64,000 bases of DNA, from the NCBI RefSeq assembly GCF_014191715.1, contig NZ_JACHWY010000003.1, forward strand, positions 1 through 64,000. Reading direction: 5' to 3'. Source of the stretch: Litorivivens lipolytica (lineage in GTDB: Bacteria; Pseudomonadota; Gammaproteobacteria; Pseudomonadales; Spongiibacteraceae). Under the pieces are notes generated by a model. That model was not told the DNA's origin. It worked only from the letters and a program-made list of their open reading frames with translations, and searched no databases. Positions 1 to 7,452 of the stretch are shown in pieces. The position numbers were made by a program, and so were the translations under genes. Each line of letters starts with the position of its first letter. The stretch's first letter is position 1.

Positions 1-39
1 CAGGCAAAAAAGGAAAAGCTGCGCCATAATCTGGCGTAA
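1..39 (+). CDS. C-terminal 12 codons of a probable IstB-type helper protein (partial)
   Basis: An open frame enters the window and stops at TAA 37-39, reading QAKKEKLRHNLA. The basic tail and its position directly before IS21-like terminal repeats suggest the C-terminus of the IstB ATP-binding transposition helper. Twelve residues cannot prove homology, so this is an inference from context. Confidence 0.4.
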   Translation, partial: QAKKEKLRHNLA

Positions 40-95
40 TCGGGTGGGTCAATTTTAAATGCAATTCCCGGGTCAGTTTTAAGTGCAAATCAACA
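1..95 (+). mobile_element. Right end of an IS21-family-like element (partial)
   Basis: Seen: a reading frame ending at 37-39 is followed by two tandem copies of a motif like GGGTCARTTTTAARTGCAA (about 46-63 and 70-87), and the block ends in CA at 94-95. Multiple terminal repeats of the GGGTCAGTTTTA kind just downstream of istB are typical of IS21-family ends. The rest of the element lies outside the window. The end sits only a few bases before the Shine-Dalgarno of the next gene, so the insertion may have displaced that gene's promoter. The family assignment rests on this pattern alone. Confidence 0.6.
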
Positions 96-108
96 GAAGG
101 TGATCAAA

Positions 109-1116
109 ATGATAGAGCTTAAAAAAAATACGCTTATATTTCGTTTCCCAGAAGTTCACAGCGATGCAGTGTGTCAAATCGGCTTCCAGCGTACCCTACG
201 GATACCTGACGACAATAACTCATATCCACTTCCCCCTGGATTGGGAGGCTTCCATCTCGAGCATGTCGAAGACCATGCCGAGAAAGTATCAGACACAATG
301 ATCAAAAGAGGCGGCATCATGCTGCCAATGCATCAATCCGAAGCTATGTGGATGTACTTTCCACCCCGTTCAGAGGGATACCCATTCGCCATCAAAATCG
401 CAGCAGGAAAAATCAATGCGATTACGGGAGATTCTTGGTCTGAAACTCTTGATAGCGATAAACAAGACTATGTGGTAATACCTCGCCAGCCATGGATCGA
501 TGGATTTTGCGTCGACGAAGGATTGATTCGACAATTCGTAGCCATGCCACTCGGCGAAGGATACTCCGTAGAAGAACAAATCACCGGTTCTAGTGAGTTT
601 GGGGGGCTACAGATAATAGCTTTTCCTATGAAAAAGTCGTTCTACGATGAAATGCAAAGAAAAAAACAAGCTGAAGTATTTGAAGAGCGAATACTTTACT
701 GCAGAGCCGGTGTCGAGGAGGACGCAGACACTATGGGGCTCGCGCCCGGAGGGCTAATGCATCAACAAATCTATGACGATGAGTATGGAGCTGAAGCATG
801 GGATACGGAAAATACAAGCCGATGCTTTATCCATATCATAAACTCGAAGCAGTGGGGAAAGATAACAAGCCAGCCAATTCCGATACCACCGCCAACAGCC
901 AAAGATTATAGCCGAGCAGGTCTTCCGTGGTTTGAGTACTACAACGACAGTAAGAAATCAGTCAAAGGATCTAAAATCTTGTCTCAACTGGACAGCTTGG
1001 CAACTAAAATGTTCAAAAGTGGCAAAGGACAACTCGGTGACAATAAATCTGTTGAAATTCCGAAAATCATCGATGTCTCACCGAAAAAGCCTGAAGTCAA
1101 AGACGGCTCCTGGTGA
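109..1116 (+). CDS. Conserved protein of unknown function
   Basis: A 335-residue soluble protein with no signal peptide or membrane segment. The ATG at 109 is preferred over a GTG at 100 because AGAAGG at 95-100 lies eight bases before it. Conserved-looking blocks include PMHQSEAMWMYF, a QPWIDGF block, RQFVAMPLGEGYSVEEQITG, FGGLQIIAFPMK and LAPGGLMHQQIYDD. I recall similar uncharacterised proteins in actinobacteria and fungi containing the phrases QSEAMW and RQFVAMPLG, but know no assigned function. It stands alone, directly behind an IS21-like end, which suggests recent transfer or promoter replacement. The C-terminal 70 residues are rich in Lys and Ser and look less ordered. Confidence 0.75.
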   Translation: MIELKKNTLIFRFPEVHSDAVCQIGFQRTLRIPDDNNSYPLPPGLGGFHLEHVEDHAEKVSDTMIKRGGIMLPMHQSEAMWMYFPPRSEGYPFAIKIAAGKINAITGDSWSETLDSDKQDYVVIPRQPWIDGFCVDEGLIRQFVAMPLGEGYSVEEQITGSSEFGGLQIIAFPMKKSFYDEMQRKKQAEVFEERILYCRAGVEEDADTMGLAPGGLMHQQIYDDEYGAEAWDTENTSRCFIHIINSKQWGKITSQPIPIPPPTAKDYSRAGLPWFEYYNDSKKSVKGSKILSQLDSLATKMFKSGKGQLGDNKSVEIPKIIDVSPKKPEVKDGSW

Positions 1117-1317
1117 CAGGAATGGAAAAACGCAGAAAAACAGCGAGTTGAAATTACTGACTGCCTAGCCAATGTACTTAGCCAAGGTCAGCTGACAGTC
1201 GCTGTACTGCTAAGTACAGATTGCCAACAATAGATATCACAATAGGATAGAGCTTATTGACTGTTCAACAGAAATCCGAGATTTCTCTTTGACATGCTTT
1301 AACATTCCCTTTGCAGT

Positions 1318-1452
1318 CTAGGAAACCTTTTTAACGATAGTAATTTGGTCATCGATAACGAAAGTCTCGAGCTCGTCGCTAGGCATTAGACCGACAGCCC
1401 CTCTTTGGCTTGCTGGTATGGTTACCTGTCCTTTTGCATTGATTTTTGGCAT
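1318..1452 (-). CDS. AbrB/MazE-type antitoxin-like DNA-binding protein (short)
   Basis: A 44-codon gene found by direct translation: MPKINAKGQVTIPASQ, then GLMPSDELETFVIDDQITIV and a KK tail. The pattern (S/N)xKGQVTIPxxxR followed by a LxPGDEL-like turn is the hallmark of the swapped-hairpin AbrB fold found in SpoVT/AbrB regulators and in VapB/MazE antitoxins. GGAGAG about ten bases upstream supports the ATG at 1450-1452. No PIN or MazF toxin gene follows in the 200 bases downstream, so this may be an orphan antitoxin left after toxin loss. The arginine-rich turn after the IP is slightly rearranged (ASQRGAVG), so function is uncertain. Confidence 0.7.
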   Translation of the reverse strand: MPKINAKGQVTIPASQRGAVGLMPSDELETFVIDDQITIVKKVS

Positions 1453-1614
1453 TGGCCGCTCTCTCCACAAACTCCACCCTTAGGTCAAAGTTTGGGCGGA
1501 AGAAGTTGACCAAGTCTCTACTAAAATTAGCAGAATGTCCGAAGAAACGCTGAAGAAAGCTCATCTTTCCGGAGAATTGAAATCAATTGAATCGTTACAA
1601 CTATCCTACAGACT
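1453..1614. other. Non-coding or decayed spacer
   Basis: Nothing convincing was found here. A 61-codon minus-strand frame covers part of it but overlaps the AbrB-like gene in another frame and has no recognisable motif. The stretch may be the remnant of a partner gene of the antitoxin. Confidence 0.35.
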
Positions 1615-2814
1615 TTAACTCGACTGACGTATTCTCAGCGAGAGATGATACAAAAAATCGTTACAACGCTCGGCATCACTAGGATCCAATTGCTTCAGTT
1701 CGGCAATAATTTCAGCTAGCGCTTGATGCCTCTGTAGGGCAGGAACCGCGCGCCGCTCTACTTCTGTCGGCAGCACCTTTCTAGACCATTCAATCCAGTC
1801 GGAAAATCCCTCTATATTCTCAAGTCCACTATGTGATTCCACCGCGGAATAGAAACGACGATTTTCCTCAACTTTCATCAACTGCAATTTGAACGCTTCG
1901 AGATTGTCGACTTGATGCTTCTCGAGATCCCTTACTACGGTTTCTATCTGTTCTTTCCTACGTCGCGTCTCGTATTTCTCAGCCTCTATTTTTCGCTGCC
2001 GAGTCCGCACGATTTGCATTTCATGCGCTTCCACAAGCTTGCGGTATATCTCTCGCATCTTATCTTCAAGCGGAAGTGATTCTGTTTCTCGAATATTTAC
2101 TCCTGAGCCAATCGTGACTGAAAGCCTACCCGTGTCTACATACGTATACTTATGAAAGTCCCAAATGCCGTCATGATCATCCCTAGCAATCTGTCTCACA
2201 GATGATTTGATGCGGACAGATATCGACACATCATTACGACAAACCCAGGAGCTCATACTCCATCTATTGTTGGAACACTCCTCATTACTCCCAACAGAAA
2301 AACCTGCAGCCTCACACACTCGAAATATGTACTCCATGAGGCATAGAGCTCGTTTCAATGAGGCCTTGGTAGCGATTACCTCGTGCTTTGCTCTTTTATA
2401 CCGGGGACGACAATAGCCATATTGGTCAGGCTCTCCCTTCCGCAACTCGGTATATGTTGCACCCAAACCATGGGCAAGCCGCGTCGGCACTCCCTTTGCA
2501 ATGACATACTCTACTTTCTCAGGAAGACAAGTCTCGCTAACAGAGGACACTGCGCGATCATCGAATTTCTCACGCGCACGTATCGATATTTTTTCCATAT
2601 ACTGCGGGACAGCTGGAAGCGATTTAGGTTTACTCCTAGGTCTCGAGGACGCCCAATGTCCCTGCGGCGGGCGAGGAATCTTGTGTTTTACGCATATTTT
2701 ACGCACTGCGACATCAGATATTCCTAGATCCTGGCCTACGTTTGTCATTGGCTTCTCCCAAACAAGATCGAATAGCTCAGCCCTCGTAATGGTCGTTTTA
2801 TGCGCACTTATCAC
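1615..2814 (-). CDS. Hypothetical protein with N-terminal homeodomain-like HTH
   Basis: A 399-residue soluble protein. Residues 9-60 read TITRAELFDLVWEKPMTNV, then DLGISDVAVRKIC and PRPPQGHWA. I recognise this as the N-terminal helix-turn-helix block of a widespread uncharacterised family (typical phrase ITRxELYDLVWSxPM). The middle (about 150-260) is mixed. Residues 260-320 are strongly charged and predicted coiled coil (RTRQRKIEAEKYETRRRKEQ). The family often turns up in accessory regions near toxin-antitoxin and restriction genes. A regulatory or defence-related role is inference; no catalytic motif is visible. It is transcribed alone. Confidence 0.7.
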   Translation of the reverse strand: MISAHKTTITRAELFDLVWEKPMTNVGQDLGISDVAVRKICVKHKIPRPPQGHWASSRPRSKPKSLPAVPQYMEKISIRAREKFDDRAVSSVSETCLPEKVEYVIAKGVPTRLAHGLGATYTELRKGEPDQYGYCRPRYKRAKHEVIATKASLKRALCLMEYIFRVCEAAGFSVGSNEECSNNRWSMSSWVCRNDVSISVRIKSSVRQIARDDHDGIWDFHKYTYVDTGRLSVTIGSGVNIRETESLPLEDKMREIYRKLVEAHEMQIVRTRQRKIEAEKYETRRRKEQIETVVRDLEKHQVDNLEAFKLQLMKVEENRRFYSAVESHSGLENIEGFSDWIEWSRKVLPTEVERRAVPALQRHQALAEIIAELKQLDPSDAERCNDFLYHLSLRIRQSS

Positions 2815-2971
2815 TCGATTACCTGCCCAACTAATCTTATATCACCTGATCTTTATAGCTGAATTTTCATTACCATGCGGCAAGGGCCATGGCGAAACGC
2901 ATTGCGCGCACTTTCGGTACTTCGCAATATGGGCTAATGTATCGCCCTAGGGTGGTTACAGGGGCTTCATT

Positions 2972-3128
2972 GCCGCACCCCGTTGCCGGAAACGGTTAGT
3001 CCATGACTAGGTAACAACGACCTGCCCGCGCAAGCGGCTGAGGCCCCGCACCTTGATGCGGGGCTGCCATTTTCTAGTCGGGTATTATGGTCTCTGCTAT
3101 CCAATAAAATGTTGGCGTAGTAACAGCG
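2972..3128. repeat. Structured intergenic repeat, copy A
   Basis: The first 103 bases (2972-3074) match copy B at 4615-4717 at about 90 percent identity, and weaker similarity continues to the TAACAGCG at 3121-3128. Four short hairpins can be drawn: CCGTT/AACGG, TAGTC/GACTA with loop CAT, CCGC/GCGG with loop GCAA, and CCCCGCA/TGCGGGG. The last is followed by CTGCCATTTT, so it could act as a weak terminator. The conserved fold suggests a small RNA, a recombination site or a miniature mobile unit. The rest of 2815-3203 shows no gene. Confidence 0.7.
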
Positions 3129-3203
3129 TCTTTAGTGATAACTAATGTAGCGCACGCGTCATTTGTCCCGCCCCACAACTGGCCACCCTAGAAACCAATG
3201 ACT

Positions 3204-4223
3204 TTAGTCTTTTCCAACCTCGTTAAAAATCCACCTAAACGCAAGGTAGGCTATTGGGCCGAGTATCGCTAAAGCGAATAGCGTTAGAGCAAGATCTTTA
3301 TTTGCCTCAGAAAGATATGCGAGAAGTAGACCAAAACCGATATAGGAACCTACCCCAACCAATGTACTTAGACCAGAATTATAATCCGGATCAGTGGGCG
3401 GCTTGCTCTCGTCTTCTTTTTCTAACGCGACAGACGAAATTGCCCATGGCAATACCTCTACAGCTTCGCTTTCAGAGTTTCGCTTCCTGTATTTCCTACT
3501 AACCACATGACTGGAGAATTCATTCAAAAACTGTTTTGACTCTGAAGCTAAATTGATGACCTCTTCGAGCTTGCCAGGCTTTATTAGATAACAAGGACGA
3601 TATCCTACAGGCGCATACTCGACAAACAGGGATTCTCCGTCTTCGGTTAGACAATGCGTTCGCGACCTGCCCCACAAATATTTATCCAACCACCCCATCG
3701 CTCTCAGCATAACGATTTCGTCTTCCCTTACGTCACCAGAACTCATAATTTTGGGAAAATATTTAGGGATCTTCATCAGGGCCTCAGAAACGAGTTTATA
3801 ACCGCTATCAATCAAATCAGCCTCGGAACGTCGATTAAACTGCTGACTCGCCTCCTCAGCTCTACGATCTTCCTCTTGTTTAATTCTTCGCGTTTCGGCA
3901 TTTGCCCACCCCTTATTTAATGCCGCAATAGACCTCTCATCATTCAGCAATACTTCACGCAACTCAGCTAACTTTCCAGGCTTGACAATCAAATTCCTAC
4001 CAAAAATAAAAGCCTCACTATAGACTAAGTAGCGTTCTCCAGATTGCGTTATGGTCTGCCGAGGAGGGGCCGTGATCAATTCATTATTACGGGTTTCGAC
4101 ATACTCGATCGCATGCAAGGCCATATCGATCTCGGAATACGCCAACTCGGGGAACAGGCAAGTCAACTCTACGTAACCAGCTCTTCTTTCATCTTCGGTT
4201 ATAAAATCGAACTGTGCACTCAT
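3204..4223 (-). CDS. Hypothetical membrane-anchored protein with an internal duplication
   Basis: A 339-residue protein with no recognised family. Two segments look like copies of one domain: around residues 68-92 (LVYSEAFIFGRNLIVKPGKL) and 200-230 (YAPVGYRPCYLIKPGKLEEV), both ending in (I/L)(V/I)KPGKL. Between them lies a charged stretch (RRIKQEEDRRAEEASQQ), probably helical. The C-terminal 60 residues contain two hydrophobic segments (about 280-300 and 309-332), so the duplicated region probably sits in the cytoplasm on a membrane hairpin. The gene is bracketed by the two structured repeats, as if carried as a unit. The function is unknown. Confidence 0.6.
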   Translation of the reverse strand: MSAQFDFITEDERRAGYVELTCLFPELAYSEIDMALHAIEYVETRNNELITAPPRQTITQSGERYLVYSEAFIFGRNLIVKPGKLAELREVLLNDERSIAALNKGWANAETRRIKQEEDRRAEEASQQFNRRSEADLIDSGYKLVSEALMKIPKYFPKIMSSGDVREDEIVMLRAMGWLDKYLWGRSRTHCLTEDGESLFVEYAPVGYRPCYLIKPGKLEEVINLASESKQFLNEFSSHVVSRKYRKRNSESEAVEVLPWAISSVALEKEDESKPPTDPDYNSGLSTLVGVGSYIGFGLLLAYLSEANKDLALTLFALAILGPIAYLAFRWIFNEVGKD

Positions 4224-4448
4224 GAACTACCCCAGAATCTAAGCCAACAGCGGCTTAGTAAAGCCAATTAATGCGATCGCATATTGATCGATTGATTTTG
4301 ACTTATCACCCTGTTCCATATGCCGCTGTGAATTCCAACGGCGTGTAATACCCGCTTGATGAGCGAGGTCAGTTTTCGTTATCTCCAAGAACGCGGTTAT
4401 CTATGAAGCGTCTTGAATAGGGCAAAAATCTATAAACAAGTGTTCCTG
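4224..4448. other. Intergenic, no gene seen
   Basis: Low-coding stretch between the membrane protein and the IS3 relic. Several stop codons occur in every frame and no RNA gene was recognised. It probably contains the promoter of the 3204-4223 gene and decayed insertion-sequence DNA. Confidence 0.4.
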
Positions 4449-4620
4449 CTAGCTCTCGCCCCAGAATTTGCTCTTGAATCTTTCGGCGTACATATTCTGC
4501 GCGGGCTTACCGGGCTGAATCAAGCGAAGCTCTACACCGTTGTCATACCCTCCATTAATCAAGTGCCTCGCTGTTAAATTCAGGGCTATGATCCTCCCTG
4601 ATAATAGCCGGGTAGCCGCG
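4449..4620 (-). pseudogene. IS3-family transposase (OrfB) remnant
   Basis: Minus-strand translation gives RGYPAIIREDHSPEF and SEALD, then after a frame change GVELRLIQPGKPAQN and AERFKSKFWGES followed by a stop. This is the rve integrase core of IS3-type OrfB: the block around the second catalytic Asp (usually RxDNGPEF), then GVELRLIQPGKPxQN. It carries stop codons and at least one frameshift, is truncated at both ends, and cannot be functional. Its upstream edge coincides with the beginning of structured repeat copy B. Confidence 0.85.
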
Positions 4621-4772
4621 CCCCGTTGCCGGGAACGGTTAGTCCATGACTAGACAATAACGACCTGCCCCCTCAAGCGACTGAGGCCCCGCACTTCGAT
4701 GCGGGGTCGCCATTTTCAGTTCCTGTCTCTTTCGTCTCCGCGATCCAAAAAAATGCATCTGCGATAACAGCG
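4615..4772. repeat. Structured intergenic repeat, copy B
   Basis: Second copy of the repeat at 2972-3128, in the same orientation and with an equal 103-base core. The CCGTT/AACGG, TAGTC/GACTA and CCCCGCA/TGCGGGG stems are intact. The third hairpin has changed but can re-pair as CCTCA/TGAGG, so structure rather than sequence may be kept. It lies between the IS3 relic and the hipBA promoter. Confidence 0.7.
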
Positions 4773-4814
4773 ATTTTATTGAGTGCCTATATTGGAAAAT
4801 CTCACCGAGGCTAA

Positions 4815-4838
4815 TAATGAGTCACATGTGAATCATTA
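4815..4838. promoter_or_regulatory. Near-perfect 24-bp palindrome, probable HipB operator
   Basis: TAATGA and TCATTA flank the perfect core TCACATGTGA (4822-4831), giving about 22 of 24 symmetric positions. A partial direct copy, CACATG plus AATCATT, follows at 4855-4867. HipB-type antitoxins repress their own operon through palindromes upstream of hipB, so autoregulation is the likely role. This is inferred from position. Confidence 0.6.
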
Positions 4839-4921
4839 ACTACATAACGATTCCCACATGAATCATTTTTGGTTGATTTTTATCTACTGCCATGGTGTAC
4901 TGACTACACATCAAGAAGCTC

Positions 4922-5266
4922 GTGCCGATAAACATGCCCACCAAGACACATGTACGCACCTATCTACCCGCCACCCAGGAGGCTCTTGAACTTATGGGTT
5001 TGGAGATTGCCGCCGCGCGTAAGGCGCGTAAGTGGTCAGAAACCACTCTGGCTGAGCGTGCAGGTATCTCCCGATCATCTGTACAGCGAATTGAGAGGGG
5101 CAGTCCAAAAGCCGAAGTGGGGATGGTTTTCGAATTGGCGAGCTTGCTGGGCATCCCGCTGTTTGGTGATGATCGCCGAGCCCGACTTGCCTCATCCCGC
5201 GAGAAGGCGCCGCTACTCCCGCAGCGCATCAGAACCAGCAAGCCAAAGGTAAGTGATGAGTTCTAA
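4922..5266 (+). CDS. hipB: HipB-family XRE antitoxin
   Basis: A 114-residue protein with a Cro/C1-type helix-turn-helix at about residues 26-80: LEIAAARKARKWSETTLAER, then AGISRSSVQRIERGSPKAEV. It is the DNA-binding antitoxin that neutralises the HipA kinase and represses the operon. The start is either GTG 4922 with AGAAG just upstream or ATG 4934, and neither has a strong ribosome site. It overlaps hipA by a few codons, indicating translational coupling. A basic tail (RTSKPKVSDEF) probably contacts HipA. Confidence 0.88.
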   Translation: MPINMPTKTHVRTYLPATQEALELMGLEIAAARKARKWSETTLAERAGISRSSVQRIERGSPKAEVGMVFELASLLGIPLFGDDRRARLASSREKAPLLPQRIRTSKPKVSDEF

Positions 5267-6512
5267 GATAGAAGCGCTGTATGTCTGGATCTGGCTGACC
5301 GGTCAGTCCGAGCCGGTAGTGGCTGGTGTCATTGCGCCGGCCGGCAATGTCCTTACCTTTCAGTACGGTAAAAGCTACCTCGCTCGTAAAGAAGCTGAGC
5401 CCATCTTCATCGATGAACTGCCACTGTCTCCCGGGGTAAAGGAGCCATCAGCTCCCAAGCTGATGGCCGGCTGTCTGCGCGATGGCGCCCCTGACTCTTG
5501 GGGACGTCGCGTAATCCTATCTCGAATCTACGGAGATAGAGCCCGCGATATGGATGCTGGTGACATCTCCGAGCTGGTTTACCTAGCGGAGTCGGGTTCT
5601 GATCGTATTGGTCGACTAGACTTTCAGCTTTCTTCGACCGAATACCTCCCGCGGGAGAAAACAGCCACATTGGATGAGCTTCACGCTGCATCCGATTTGC
5701 TTGATCGACGGCAACCTTTGACCCAAGGTCTAGCTGAGGCCCTGCAACACGGAACCGCGATCGGCGGTGCAAGGCCCAAGGCACTCATTGATGGAGATGA
5801 CCGCAAGTACATCGCCAAATTCTCATCTTCCACAGACCTCTATCCTATGGTGAAGTACGAGCACTTTGCCATGTCACTTGCGGCGGCTTGCGGATTGAGG
5901 GTTGCCCCGGTTCACCTGGAGCAAAGCCTTGGACGTGACGTGCTGCTGATTGAGCGCTTTGATCGAGAGCTCGGCAAAAACGGATCATGGTTGAGGCGTG
6001 GCATGGTGTCCGCGCTGACGGTGCTGGGCTTGGATGAGATGGAGGCGCCCTATGCCAGTTATGCGGATTTTGCGCAGTGGCTTCGCGCCAACAGCGATGA
6101 TCCTAAGGCGGAGTTAAAAGAGCTTTTTTCTCGAATGGTTTTCAACATTCTCTGTGGCAACACTGATGATCATGCGCGAAATCATGCCGTTTTTGTCGAC
6201 CATAAAGAGATTCGCCTCACTCCAGCCTACGATATTTGCCCGCAGGTACGCACCGGCGGAGAAGCCTCTCAGGGTATGATCCTCGGTCGAGGGCAGCGCC
6301 TTAGCAAGGTGGCGAACACCCTGGCCGTGGCAAATGACTTTTTACTGTCTGAATCCGAAGCTCTCAATATTGTGTCAACTCAATTGGATATCATTCGTTC
6401 TCAGTGGGAGGCAATAGCACAGTCATCAAAGCTTTCGCCCACCGATTGCAACACCCTTTGGCAACGCCAACTCATCAACCCGTTTGCCCTCCAGGATCTT
6501 GGCTTGGAATGA
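5256..6512 (+). CDS. hipA: HipA-family serine/threonine kinase toxin
   Basis: About 418 residues, typical for full-length HipA. The N-terminal subdomain (residues 1-110) precedes the kinase fold. Seen motifs are GTAIGGARPKAL (about 167-178, nucleotide loop), KYIAKF with the ATP-contacting Lys, LLIERFDRE, NTDDHARNH (about 303-311, catalytic Asp loop) and AYDICP (about 325-330, metal-binding Asp). Family knowledge: HipA kinases phosphorylate aminoacyl-tRNA synthetases such as GltX and induce dormancy and persistence. The ATG at 5256 follows AAAGGT; a GTG at 5253 is also possible. All key residues are present, so it is probably active. Confidence 0.92.
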   Translation: MSSKIEALYVWIWLTGQSEPVVAGVIAPAGNVLTFQYGKSYLARKEAEPIFIDELPLSPGVKEPSAPKLMAGCLRDGAPDSWGRRVILSRIYGDRARDMDAGDISELVYLAESGSDRIGRLDFQLSSTEYLPREKTATLDELHAASDLLDRRQPLTQGLAEALQHGTAIGGARPKALIDGDDRKYIAKFSSSTDLYPMVKYEHFAMSLAAACGLRVAPVHLEQSLGRDVLLIERFDRELGKNGSWLRRGMVSALTVLGLDEMEAPYASYADFAQWLRANSDDPKAELKELFSRMVFNILCGNTDDHARNHAVFVDHKEIRLTPAYDICPQVRTGGEASQGMILGRGQRLSKVANTLAVANDFLLSESEALNIVSTQLDIIRSQWEAIAQSSKLSPTDCNTLWQRQLINPFALQDLGLE

Positions 6513-6733
6513 TCTAGAGCAACCGGGCCTACATCTATTCTATATAGGCTTATAACGGAGCTTGAAAAAGTATCCACAAAAAGGTACTTTTCGCGTTAAT
6601 ATCTTAGTATCTAGCGATACAAACCCGATTACTTCACGCACATTTCTGCGCGTCGAAATCGTGGTATTTTGTGAATGTGGCGAAAATAGAGAAGAGTCCT
6701 AACCTATTGTTTTTAAAATGAATTGTTTGCCAT
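6513..6733. other. Intergenic, no gene seen
   Basis: AT-rich stretch after hipA with stops in all frames. No clear terminator or promoter could be assigned. It leads into the motif array at 6734. Confidence 0.4.
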
Positions 6734-6883
6734 TCTCACCACTAATGAGATATCGTTCTCATCTCTAATGAAACAAGCACCAAATTTTCCAACAAAACCA
6801 AGGGATGCGCTCTCATCACTAATGACATCGACTGCCAGTCAGTCAATGTCATTAGTGGTGAGATTGTGTCACTAAAGATGAGA
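6734..6883. repeat. Array of five 18-bp motifs forming nested dyads
   Basis: Three direct copies resembling TCTCAYCWCTAATGANAY lie at 6734-6751, 6757-6774 and 6811-6828; two inverted copies lie at 6846-6863 and 6866-6883. Copies 3 and 4 pair at 17 of 18 positions around a 17-base loop, and copies 2 and 5 at about 15 of 18. The array ends at an intrinsic terminator. It could be a multi-site operator or a structured small RNA. It lies between hipA and ytoQ. Confidence 0.65.
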
Positions 6884-6912
6884 AGGCCTCGCCAGTAGCG
6901 CGAGGCCTTTTT
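6883..6912 (+). terminator. Intrinsic terminator
   Basis: A perfect 10-bp stem, AAGGCCTCGC with GCGAGGCCTT, encloses a 7-base loop and runs directly into a T tract (TTTTTGTTT). It ends whatever transcript reads through the motif array, about 55 bases before ytoQ, so ytoQ needs its own promoter or regulated read-through. Confidence 0.85.
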
Positions 6913-6968
6913 GTTTAGGTCATAACTCGCATACAAGCTAAGAAAATCAATACTTAAATCCTCCAAAG

Positions 6969-7442
6969 ATGCACCGAGACAATGGAGCCAACTACCCCGT
7001 GACACTAAACGTCTACCTCTCCGGCGAAATCCACACCGACTGGCGCAATCAAATCATTGAAAGCTGCCGCGAGCAGAAACTGGATATCGCCTTCACCTCC
7101 GCCAATACCGACCACGAATCCAGCGACGCCGCTGGCGATGTACTCGGCCCTGAGGAAAACGGCTTCTGGCGCGACCACAAGTCCGCCAAGGTCAACGCCA
7201 TCCGCACCAAGACCTTGATCGAAAAAAGCGACGTCGCGATTATCCGCTTCGGTGACAAATACAAACAATGGAATGCCGCCTTCGACGCTGGGTACTGCGC
7301 CGCCCTCGGCAAACCCTATATCACCCTGCACGCCGAAGAGATCATCCACCCCCTCAAGGAAGTAGACGCCGCCGCAATGGCCTGGGCGACTACAACGGAT
7401 CAGGTGGTTGAGATTTTGAAATACGTAGTCAACGATCTATAG
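6969..7442 (+). CDS. ytoQ: YtoQ family protein (deoxyribosyltransferase-like fold)
   Basis: 157 residues. Recognised by LNVYLSGEIHTDWR (about 13-26), TDHESSDAAGDVLG, FWRDHKSAKVNAIRT, and DVAIIRFGDKYKQWNAAFDA followed by GYCAALGKPYI. YtoQ proteins are related to nucleoside 2-deoxyribosyltransferases but have no established reaction. The TIR/NDT-like nucleotide-binding fold makes a role with nucleotides or NAD plausible; that is inference. The ATG at 6969 lacks a good ribosome site. A GTG near 6999 would give a start closer to the usual N-terminus (VTLNVYL). The gene is ten bases upstream of the methyltransferase-nuclease gene, so the two probably share an operon. Confidence 0.85.
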   Translation: MHRDNGANYPVTLNVYLSGEIHTDWRNQIIESCREQKLDIAFTSANTDHESSDAAGDVLGPEENGFWRDHKSAKVNAIRTKTLIEKSDVAIIRFGDKYKQWNAAFDAGYCAALGKPYITLHAEEIIHPLKEVDAAAMAWATTTDQVVEILKYVVNDL

Positions 7443-7452
7443 GACAACGATC

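Noticed and set aside
1379-1564. 61-codon minus-strand frame
   Set aside because: Overlaps the AbrB-like gene in another frame with no recognised motif.
2501-2950. 149-codon plus-strand frame
   Set aside because: Opposite the HTH protein gene and extending into non-coding DNA; no motif or ribosome site.
2972-4772. Structured repeats as integron attC sites
   Set aside because: No GTTRRRY/RYYYAAC core pair was found at the ends and no integrase gene is in view.
6742-7005. 87-codon minus-strand frame over the motif array
   Set aside because: It runs through the inverted repeats and terminator, has no motif and overlaps ytoQ; better explained as non-coding.
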